Shown here in pieces: positions 49,310 through 61,100 of a DNA stretch of 64,000 nucleotides. The stretch comes from Chrysomallon squamiferum (taxonomy: Eukaryota > Mollusca > Gastropoda > Neomphalida > Peltospiridae), in NCBI GenBank assembly GCA_012295275.1, contig CM022677.1, forward strand, positions 1,706,921 to 1,770,920. Reading direction: 5' to 3'. The notes under the pieces were generated by a model. The model worked only from the letters and a program-made list of their open reading frames with translations, made no database searches and was not told the origin of the DNA. Each line of letters starts with the position of its first letter. Positions within the stretch are counted from its first letter, which is position 1. A program made the translations under genes and the position numbers.

Positions 49310-49695
49310 CTAAATTTTCTTTCTTTTGTGTTTTCTTATTAACTGTCTCTCTGTCTTTTCTCTCCAGATTCACAGAAGTCTCACCTTATTAATTTATATC
49401 TTTATTTAAACTTTCTTTCTTTTGTGTTTTCTTATTAACTGTCTCTCTGTCTTTTCTCTCCAGATTCACATAAGTCTCACCTTATTAATTTAAATCTTTA
49501 TTTAAACTTTCTTTCTTTTGTGTTTTCTTATTAACTGTCTCTCTCTTTCTTTTCTCTCCAGATTCACAGAAGTCTCACCTTATTAATTTAAATCTTTATT
49601 TAAACTTTCTTTCTTTTGTGTTTTCTTATTAACTGTCTCTCTGTCTTTTCTCTCCAGATTCACATAAATCTCACCTTATTAATTTAAATCGTTTG
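49310..49695 (+). repeat. About 97-bp tandem repeat, four copies
   Basis: Each copy holds TTTCTTTCTTTTGTGTTTTC, AACTGTCTCTCTGTCTTTTC and TCTCCAG followed by ATTCACAGAAGTCTCACC. The CAG ends fall at 49367, 49463, 49561 and 49657. Every unit is a textbook-like 3' splice site (long pyrimidine tract plus CAG), but no open exon follows. Confidence 0.9.
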
Positions 49696-50129
49696 ATGTT
49701 GCTTTGGTTATTTTTATTTTTGTACTTCTTTTATTTATTTTTTTATTTACTTACTTACTTACTTTATTTATTGAATTTTTTTATATTTCTTTCTTTCTTT
49801 CTTTTTTTTTTTCATTCTTTCTCTCTCTCATGTATCCATTTGTTTATAATTAGACTGAACGAGTATTAATGTTACACAGCATATCTGCAATTATTATGAA
49901 ATAAATTAGTCAATAATAATAATCCCTAAAAAAAAATAGAAAAAAAACAATTTTTTTTTACTTTCATTGATAATTTTTGATAGAATAGGAAACAAACATA
50001 CATAAATACATACATAATATACACACACACACGTACATACACATAATATTCAAAATCCTAAACTACATACTTGCGAATGCCCAGTTTCCAACAAAAAAAT
50101 AGATTCACGCAGAAATGACGAAAGACAAA

Positions 50130-50325
50130 GAACGGCGTGCTTCGTGGGAAGCGATGATTACCTCGGTTACTGAGCAACTTTTTTTTACGGTTCTCTTGGT
50201 GGCCGAACGGTAACATCGTCTGCCTTCGGAGTGCTGGCGAATGAGTGTCATACGTTCGAGTCTCGTCAGCGGCATCTGAAGGATTTGTGAGGTCGTGATT
50301 GGACTTTGTCCTCATGCGCCAGTGC
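50130..50325 (+). mobile_element. tRNA-derived SINE, more complete copy
   Basis: An A-box-like TGGCCGAACGG (50200-50210) and a B-box-like ACGTTCGAGTCT (50252-50263) lie about 50 bp apart, as in a Pol III promoter. A shared body (CAGCGGCATCTGAAGGATTT, GTGAGGTCGTGATTGGACTT) extends to about 50320. The homologous region also extends upstream of the tRNA-like part (CGGCGTGCTTCGTGGGAAGC). Confidence 0.75.
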
Positions 50326-50329
50326 GTTC

Positions 50330-51300
50330 CCGAATATTGTCTGTGTGCAGAGTCTAATCAGACGTACACAAACAGAGAACATTCAAAATGCTAAACTACA
50401 TACATAGTTGAATCTAACAGACCGTAAATAAATTTTATAACTATCACAGAAGAAACCCACAGGAACATAATAAAAGTGGTGACGCAGATCTCGTTTCTGA
50501 TTTCGAAAGCTTCTCATAAAAGTTGAAGCTTTAGGGCGCCAAAGATTTAGTTCTGCCGATCAGCGATAAAAAGATTCTTATCGAATAAATGAAGGGAGAG
50601 AACTCTACCGGTACTGTCAAAGAGTTATCTGGTTTAGTTTAGACACTGCAGACGATCGTCGACTCGCGACCTTTCGAATTTACGTCTGCCCGAGTTAAAA
50701 AGCTACGTTAACATTTCCACTGGTGCAAGACGTTTCTCGTCCTTTTAAATAAAAATTAAAAATTTAAAAAAAAGAAGAAGAAAAAGAAAAACTGAGACTG
50801 AACATCTCTACCAGCTATTCAAGTCTTTGAACTAACTGGTCAATTTCCGTGCGTCTGTGATCAAATAATAATTTAGCAGTAAGAAAGTAAACGGTAATAA
50901 TAGTAATTTGCACTGACATCGTTTATTTTTAACTATCATACACACAGAATATTTAAACAACAGATTAATACTTCTGACAGCTCTGTTTATACTTCATGTT
51001 AATAATCCGATAGCTGTGACAGTTATTCCACCATGAAAGGTTTAAGCACGTATTTCTTTGTAAGAATTTGTAGTCCTGTTCAAGATGTATACAGAGAAAT
51101 GAGGTGTGTGTACATTCGTCATTTATTTCCTGCATCCTGAATTATCACAGTCTTAAAATACCTGTATTTTTTTATTATTTATTTATTTATTTATTTGTTA
51201 TTATTATTATTACTACTACTACTACTACTACTACTACTATTATACATACATACATACATATACACACACACATATATATTTTTTTATTTGTATTTATTTT
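50330..51300. other. Gene-less stretch
   Basis: No gene was recognised. A less AT-rich patch at 50460-50740 is unassigned and may be an old repeat. Triplet and TACA repeats occur at 51200-51270, just before the gap. Confidence 0.5.
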
Positions 51301-51500
51301 NNNNNNNNNNNNNNNNNNNNNNNNNNNNNNNNNNNNNNNNNNNNNNNNNNNNNNNNNNNNNNNNNNNNNNNNNNNNNNNNNNNNNNNNNNNNNNNNNNNN
51401 NNNNNNNNNNNNNNNNNNNNNNNNNNNNNNNNNNNNNNNNNNNNNNNNNNNNNNNNNNNNNNNNNNNNNNNNNNNNNNNNNNNNNNNNNNNNNNNNNNNN
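51301..51500. other. Assembly gap (200 N)
   Basis: Exactly 200 Ns, so true size is unknown. Confidence 0.99.
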
Positions 51501-51589
51501 CATCAACTGATAAAATAAAATACGAGTAATTATCTTTTGCAACGTTTTTGTTTTGTTTTAACAGTAACACGTCCTGCACGCAATGACAC

Positions 51590-51737
51590 ACCAAACACTC
51601 AAAAACACACACCTACACACAAAACACACACCGACACACAAACACAAACTGATACATACAAAGACACACACCAACATACACAAGTACACAGTGACACACA
51701 CAAGTACACAGTGAAATACACAAATACACAAATACGC
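51590..51737. repeat. CA-rich minisatellite before satellite array 2
   Basis: Irregular ACACACCNAC / CAAGTACACAGTGA units, followed by ACGCGCCTTTCCTC. This matches the order at 2745-3060. Confidence 0.8.
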
Positions 51738-51908
51738 GCCTTTCCTCTTTCTTACAATTTATTTCTTCATCAGAATCGTTTCTGTAAAAACACGCTTGTC
51801 GAAGAAGGTGATTTAAATTTAAATCTGATAATATATTATAAAATAGGTAAAACAGATTAAAAGTAAATTCATTTTAATAAAAAAAAACCCAGCAATATCA
51901 TAATATTG

Positions 51909-51983
<75 letters not shown>

Positions 51984-52145
51984 TAATATTAATTTCATCA
52001 CATTATGATATAAAAGTTCTCAAAGCTGTATGTAACATTGAAGATTAGTAAATAAATCTGACTGTAATTTAAAACAAACGTGTTGTTATTTCTTCCTTTC
52101 AGCCTTCTTTTGTAACAACTGATTGTTAACATTGCACAACTACCA
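51738..52145 (+). repeat. Dispersed repeat copy 3: left flank of satellite array 2
   Basis: Shares with 5496-5860: CTTCATCAGAATCGTTTCTG, ATCTGATAATATATTA, an AAT run (51908-51981), TTAATTTCATCACATTATGA, AAATAAATCTG and CAAACGTGTTGTTATTTCTT. The end reads GTATTACTAGAAACATTGTC, close to the TATCTACTAGAAACACTGTC of copy 1, and then passes into the array. Confidence 0.85.
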
Positions 52146-55100
52146 GCTGGCTTAGTATTACTAGAAACATTGTCACTACAGTTTATAAACTTTCTTAGTG
52201 TGCTACTACTAAAAACATTGTCACTACACATTTATAAACTTTCTTAGTGTGCTACTACTAAAAACATTGTCACTACACATTTATAAACTTTCTTAGTGTG
52301 CTACTACTAAAAACATTGTCACTACACATTTATAAACTTTCTTAGTGTGCTACTACTAAAACATTGTCACTACACATTTATAAACTTTCTTAGTGTGCTA
52401 CTACTAAAAACATTGTCACTACACATTTATAAACTTTCTTAGTGTGCTACTACTAAAAACATTGTCACTACACATTTATAAACTTTCTTAGTGTGCTACT
52501 ACTAAAAACATTGTCACTACACATTTTATAAACTTTCTTAGTGTTAGTTGTCACTACACATTTATAAACTTTCTTAGTGTGCTACTAAAAAAAATTGTCA
52601 CTACACATTTATAAACTTTCTTAGTGTGCTACTACTAAAAAAACATTGTCACTACACATTTATAAACTTTCTTAGTGTGCTACTACTAAAACATTGTCAC
52701 TACACATTTATAAACTTTCTTAGTGTGCTACTACTAAAAACATTGTCACTACACATTTATAAACTTTCTTAGTGTGCTACTACTAAAAAACATTGTCACT
52801 ACACATTTATAAACTTTCTTAGTGTGCTACTACTAAAAAACATTGTCACTACACATTTATAAACTTTCTTAGTGTGCTACTACTAAAAACATTGTCACTA
52901 CACATTTATAAACTTTCTTAGTGTGCTACTACTAAAAACATTGTCACTACACATTTATAAACTTTCTTAGTGTGCTACTACTAAAAACATTGTCACTACA
53001 CATTTATAAACTTTCTTAGTGTGCTACTACTAAAAACATTGTCACTACACATTTATAAACTTTCTTAGTGTGCTACTACTAAAAACATTGTCACTACACA
53101 TTTATAAACTTTCTTAGTGTGCTACTACTAAAAACATTGTCACTACACATTTATAAACTTTCTTAGTGTGCTACTACTAAAAACATTGTCACTACACATT
53201 TATAAACTTTCTTAGTGTGCTACTACTAAAAACATTGTCACTACACATTTATAAACTTTCTTAGTGTGCTACTACTAAAAACATTGTCACTACACATTTA
53301 TAAACTTTCTTAGTGTGCTACTACTAAAAACTAAAAACATTGTCACTACACATTTATAAACTTTCTTAGTGTGCTACTACTAAAACATTGTCACTACACA
53401 TTTATAAACTTTCTTAGTGTGCTACTACTAAAAACATTGTCACTACAAAAACATTGTCACTACACATTGTCATAAACTTTATAAACTTAGTAGTGCTACT
53501 ACTAAAAAACATTGTCACTACACATTTATAAACTTTCTTAGTGTGCTACTACTAAAAAACATTGTCACTACACATTTATAAACTTTCTTAGTGTGCTACT
53601 ACTAAAAACATTGTCACTACACATTTATAAACTTTCTTAGTGTGCTACTACTAAAACATTGTCACTACACATTTATAAACTTTCTTAGTGTGCTACTACT
53701 AAAAACATTGTCACTACACATTTATAAACTTTCTTAGTGTGCTACTAAAAACTTGTCACTAACATTTATAAACTTTCTTAGTGTGCTAACTAAAAACATA
53801 AACTTTCTTAGTTGTCACTACACATTTATAAACTTTCTTAGTGTGCTACTACTAAAAACATTGTCACTACACATTTATAAACTTTCTTTAGTGTGTGCTA
53901 CTACTAAAAAAAACATTGTCACTACACATTTATAAACTTTTCTTAGTGTGCTACTACTAAAAAAACATTGTCACTACACATTTATAAACTTTCTTAGTGT
54001 GCTACTAAACTACTTTATAAACTTAGTGTGCTACTACTAAAAAACATTGTCACTACACATTTATAAACTTTCTTAGTGTGCTACTATAAAAAACATTGTC
54101 ACTACACATTTATAAACTTTCTTAGTGTGCTACTACTAAAAAAACATTGTCACTACACATTTATAAACTTTCTTAGTGTGCTACTACTAAAAACATTGTC
54201 ACTACACATTTATAAACTTTCTTAGTGTGCTACTACTAAAACATTGTCACTACACATTTATAAACTTTCTTAGTGTGCTACTACTAAAACATTGTAAAAC
54301 ATTTACATACACACTTTTAGTAGTGTGCTACTACTAAAAACATTGTCACTACACATTTATAAACTTTCTTAGTGTGCTACTACTAAAAACATTGTCACTA
54401 CACATTTATAAACTTTCTTAGTGTGCTACTACTAAAAACATTGTCACTACACATTTATAAACTTTCTTAGTGTGCTACTACTAAAAACATTGTCACTACA
54501 CATTTATAAACTTTCTTAGTGTGCTACTACTAAAAAAACTTTCTTAGTTGTCACTCACACATTTATAAACTTTCTTAGTGTGCTACTACTAAAAACATTG
54601 TCACTACACATTTATAAACTTTCTTAGTGTGCTACTACTAAAAACATTGTCACTATAAACTTTCTTAGTGTTAGTTTGTCACTATAAACTTTCTTAGTGT
54701 GCTACTACTAAAAACATTGTCACTACACATTTATAAACTTTCTTAGTGTGCTACTACTAAAAACATTGTCACTACACATTTATAAACTTTCTTAGTGTGC
54801 TAAAAAAACATTGTCACTACACATTTATAAACTTTCTTAGTGTGCTACTACTAAAAACATTGTCACTACACATTTATAAACTTTCTTAGTGTGCTACTAC
54901 TAAAAACATTGTCACTACACATTTATAAACTTTCTTAGTGTGCTACTACTAAAAACATTGTCACTACAAAAACATTGTCACTACACATTTATAAACTTTC
55001 TTAGTGTGTCTAAAACATTGTCACTACACATTTATAAACTTTCTTAGTGTGCTACTACTAAAAACATTGTCACTACACATTTATAAACTTTTAGTAGTGC

Positions 55101-58100
55101 TACTACTAAAACATTGTCAAACATTTATAAACTTTCTTAGTCACTACTAAAACATTGTCACTACACATTTATAAACTTTCTTAGTGTGCTACTACTAAAA
55201 AACACATTGTCACTACACATTTTTCTTAAACTTTCTTAGTTTCTTAGTGTGCTACTACTAAAAACATTGTCACTACACATTTATAAACTTTCTTAGTGTG
55301 CTACTACTAAAAAACATTGTCACTACACATTTATAAACTTTCTAGTGTGCTACTACTTGTCACTACACAAAAAACATTGTCACTACACATTGTCACTTTT
55401 ATAAACTTTCTTAGTGTGCTACTACTAAAAACATTGTCACTACACATTTATAAACTTTCTTAGTGTGCTACTACTAAAAACATTGTCACTACACATTTAT
55501 AAACTTTCTTAGTGTGCTACTACTAAAACATTGTCACTACACATTTATAAACTTTCTTAGTGTGCTACTACTAAAAACATTGTCACTACACATTTATAAA
55601 CTTTCTTAGTGTGCTACTACTAAAAACATTGTCACTACACATTTATAAACTTTCTTAGTGTGCTACTACTAAAAACATTGTCACTACACATTTATAAACT
55701 TTCTTAGTGTGCTACTACTAAAAACATTGTCACTACACATTTATAAACTTTCTTAGTGTGCTACTACTAAAACATTGTCACTACACATTTATAAACTTTC
55801 TTAGTGTGCTACTACTAAAAACATTGTCACTACACATTTATAAACTTTCTTAGTGTGCTACTACTAAAAACATTGTCACTACACATTTATAAACTTTCTT
55901 AGTGTGCTACTACTAAAAACATTGTCACTACACATTTATAAACTTTCTTAGTGTGCTACTACTAAAAAACATTGTCACTACACATTTATAAACTTTCTTA
56001 GTGTGCTACTACTAAAAACATTGTCACTACACATTTATAAACTTTCTTAGTGTGCTACTACTAAAAACATTGTCACTACACATTTATAAACTTTCTTAGT
56101 GTGCTACTACTAAAAACATTGTCACTACACATTTATAAACTTTCTTAGTGTGCTACTACTAAAAAAACATTGTCACTACACATTTATAAACTTTCTTAGT
56201 GTGCTACTACTAAAAACATTGTCACTACACATTTATAAACTTTCTTAGTGTGCTACTACTAAAAACATTGTCACTACACATTTATAAACTTTCTTAGTGT
56301 GCTACTACTTTACACATTTAGTGTGTGCTACTACTAAAAACATTGTCACTACACATTTATAAACTTTCTTAGTGTGCTACTACTAAAAACATTGTCACTA
56401 CACATTTATAAACTTTCTTAGTGTGCTACTACTAAAAACATTGTCACTACACATTTATAAACTACTAAAAACATTGTCTTTATAAACTTTCTTAGTGTGC
56501 TACTACTAAAAACATTGTCACTACACATTTATAAACTTTCTTAGTGTGCTACTACTAAAAATTGTCACATTGTCACTACACATTTATAAACTTTATAAAC
56601 TTAGTGTGCTACTACTAAAAAACATTGTCACTACACATTTATAAACTTTTTAGTGTGCTACTACTAAAAACATTGTCACTACACATTTATAAACTTTCTT
56701 AGTGTGCTACTACTAAAAACATTGTCACTACACATTTATAAACTTTCTTAGTGTGCTACTACTAAAAACATTGTCACTACACATTTATAAACTTTCTTAG
56801 TGTGCTACTACTAAAACATTGTCACTACACATTTATAAACTTTCTTAGTGTGCTACTACTAAAAACATTGTCACTACACATTTATAAACTTTCTTAGTGT
56901 GCTACTACTAAAAACATTGTCACTACACATTTATAAACTTTCTTAGTGTGCTACTACTAAAAAAACATTGTCACTACACATTTATAAACTTTCTTAGTGT
57001 GCTACTACTAAAAAAACATTGTCACTACACATTTATAAACTTTCTTAGTGTGCTACTACTAAAAACATTGTCACTACACATTTATAAACTTTTTAGTGTG
57101 CTACTACTAAAAACATTGTCACTACACATTTATAAACTTTCTTAGTGTGCTACTACTAAAAAAACATTGTCACTACACATTTATAAACTTTCTTAGTGTG
57201 CTACTACTAAAAACATTGTCACTACACATTTTATAAACTTTCTTAGTGTGCTACTACTAAAAACATTGTCACTACACATAAACTTTATAAACTACTAAAA
57301 ATTTGTCACTACACATTTATAAACTTAAAAACATTGTGCTACTACTAAAAACATTGTCACTACACATTTATAAACTTTCTTAGTGTGCTACTACTAAAAA
57401 CATTGTCACTACACATTTATAAACTTTCTTAGTGTGCTACTACTAAAAACATTGTCACTACACATTTATAAACTTTCTTAGTGTGCTACTACTAAAAACA
57501 TTGTCACTACACATTTATAAACTTTCTTAGTGTGCTACTACTAAAAAAACATTGTCACTACACATTTATAAACTTTCTTAGTGTGCTACTACTAAAAACA
57601 TTGTCACTACACATTTATAAACTTTCTTAGTGTGCTACTACTAAAAACATTGTCACTACACATTTATAAACTTTCTTAGTGTGCTACTACTTAGTGTGCT
57701 ACTACTAAAAACATTGTCACTACACATTTATAAACTTTCTTAGTGTGCTACTACTAAAAAAAAAACATTGTCACTACACATTTATAAACTTTCTTAGTGT
57801 GCTACTACTAAAAACATTGTCACTACACATTTATAAACTTTCTTAGTAGTGTGCTACTACTAAAAACATTGTCACTACACATTTATAAACTTTCTTAGTG
57901 TGCTACTACTAAAAAAAAAACATTGTCACTACACATTTATAAACTTTCTTAGTGTGCTACTACTAAAAACATTGTCACTACACATTTATAAACTTTCTTA
58001 GTGTGCTACTACTAAAAACATTGTCACTACACATTTATAAACTTTCTTAGTGTGCTACTACTAAAAACATTGTCACTACACATTTATAAACTTTCTTAGT

Positions 58101-61100
58101 GTGTCACTAAAAACATTGTCACTACACATTTATAAACTTTCTTAGTGTGCTACTACTAAAAAACATTGTCACTACTACATTTATAAACTTTTTCTTAGTG
58201 TGCTACTACTAAAAACATTGTCACTACACATTTATAAACTACTACTAAAAAACATTGTCACTACACATTTATAAACTTTCTTAGTGTGCTACTACTAAAA
58301 ACATTGTCACTACACATTTATAAACTTTCTTAGTGTGCTTGTCACTACTAAAAACATTGTCACTAAAAACATTGTCACACATTTTATAAACTTTCTTAGT
58401 GTGCTACTACTAAAAACATTGTCACTACACATTTATAAACTTTCTTAGTGTGCTACTACTAAAAACATTGTCACTACACATTTATAAACTTTCTTAGTGT
58501 GCTACTACTAAAAACATTGTCACTACACATTTATAAACTTTCTTAGTGTGCTACTACTAAAAACATTGTCACTACACATTTATAAACTTTCTTAGTGTGC
58601 TACTACTAAAAACATTGTCACTACACATTTATAAACTTTCTTAGTGTGCTACTACTAAAAACATTGTCACTACACATTTATAAACTTTCTTAGTGTGCTA
58701 CTACTAAAAACATTGTCACTTTATAAACTTTATAAACTTTTGTCACTACACATTTATAAACTTAGTGTGTCACTACACATTTATAAACTTTCTTAGTGTG
58801 CTACTACTAAAAACATTGTCACTACACATTTATAAACTTTCTTAGTGTGCTTACTAAAAAAAATTGTCACTACTAAAAACATTGTTACTACACTACTATT
58901 TTGTCACTACAAACTAAACTTTTTAGTGTGCTACTACTAAAAACATTGTCACTACACATTTATAAACTTTTTAGTGTGTGTACTACTACTAAAAAACATT
59001 GTCACTACACATTTATAAACTTTCTTAGTGTGCTACTACTAAAAACATTGTCACTACACATTTATAAACTTTCTTAGTGTGCTACTACTAAAAACATTGT
59101 CACTACACATTTATAAAGTGTGCATTGTCACTTGTCACATTTATAAACTTTTTCTTAGTGTGCTACTACTAAAAAAAAACATTGTCACTACACATTTATA
59201 AACTTTCTTAGTGTGCTACTACTAAAAACATTGTCACTACACATTTATAAACTTTCTTAGTGTGCTACTACTAAAAACATTGTCACTACACATTTATAAA
59301 CTTTCTTAGTGTGCTACTACTAAAAACATTGTCACTACACATTTATAAACTTTCTTAGTGTGCTACTACTAAAAACATTGTCACTACACATTTATAAACT
59401 TTCTTAGTGTGCTACTACTAAAAACATTGTCACTACACATTTATAAACTTTCTTAGTGTGCTACTACTAAAACATTGTCACTACACATTTATAAACTTTC
59501 TTAGTGTGCTACTACTAAAAACATTGTCACTACAGATTTATAAACTTTCTTAGTGTGCTACTACACATTTATAAACTTTCTTAGTGTGCTACTACTAAAA
59601 ACATTGTCACTACACATTTATAAACTTTCTTAGTGTGCTACTACTAAAAACATTGTCACTACACATTTATAAACTTTCTTAGTGTGTGCTACTACTAAAA
59701 ACATTGTCACTACACATTTATAAACTTTCTTAGTGTGCTACTACTAAAAACATTGTCACTACACATTTATAAACTTTCTTAGTGTGCTACTACTAAAAAC
59801 ATTGTCACTACACATTTATAAACTTTCTTAGTGTGCTACTACTAAAAACATTGTCACTACACATTTATAAACTTTCTTAGTGTGTACTACTACTAAAAAA
59901 CATTGTCACTAAAAACATTGTCACTACACATTTATAAACTTTCTTAGTGTGCTACTACTAAAAACATTGTCACTACACATTTATAAACTTTCTTAGTGTG
60001 CTACTACTAAAAACATTGTCACTACACATTTATAAACTTTCTTAGTGTGCTACTACTAAAAACATTGTCACTACACATTTATAAACTTTCTTAGTGTGCT
60101 ACTACTAAAAACATTGTCACTACACATTTATAAACTTTCTTAGTGTGCTACTACTAAAAACATTGTCACTACACATTTATAAACTTTCTTAGTGTGCTAC
60201 TACTAAAAACATTGTCACTACACATTTATAAACTTTCTTAGTGTGCTACTACTAAAAACATTGTCACTACACATTTATAAACTTTCTTAGTGTGCTACTA
60301 CTAAAAACATTGTCACTACACATTTATAAACTAGTAAAAACTAAAAACATTGTCACTACACATTTATAAACTTTCTTAGTGTGCTACTACTAAAAAAACA
60401 TTGTCACTACACATTTATAAACTTTCTTAGTGTGCTACTACTAAAAACATTGTCACTACACATTTATAAACTTTCTTAGTGTGCTACTACTAAAAACATT
60501 GTCACTACACATTTATAAACTTTCTTAGTGTGCTACTACTAAAAACATTGTCACTACACATTTATAAACTTTCTTAGTGTGCTACTACTAAAAACATTGT
60601 CACTACACATTTATAAACTTTCTTAGTTTATAAACTTTCTTAGTGTGCTACTACTAAAAACATTGTCACTACACATTTATAAACTTTCTTAGTGTGCTAC
60701 TACTAAAAACATTGTCACTACACATTTATAAACTTTCTTAGTGTGCTACTACTAAAAACATTGTCACTACACATTTATAAACTTTCTTAGTGTGCTACTA
60801 CTAAAAACATTGTCACTACACATTTATAAACTTTCTTAGTGTGCTTACTACTAAAAACATTGTCTAAAAACATTTATAAACTATAAACTTTCTTAGTGTG
60901 CTACTACTAAAAACATTGTCACTACACATTTATAAACTTTCTTAGTGTGCTACTACTAAAAACATTGTCACTACACATTTATAAACTTTCTTAGTGTGCT
61001 ACTACTAAAAAAATTGTCACTACACATTTATAAACTTTTCTTAGTGTGCTACTACTAAAAAAATTGTCACTACACATTTATAAACTTTCTTAGTGTGCTA

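Noticed and set aside
50195-50270. Functional tRNA gene
   Set aside because: A and B boxes are present, but the arms do not form a clean cloverleaf by eye, and the homologous region extends on both sides as in a SINE.
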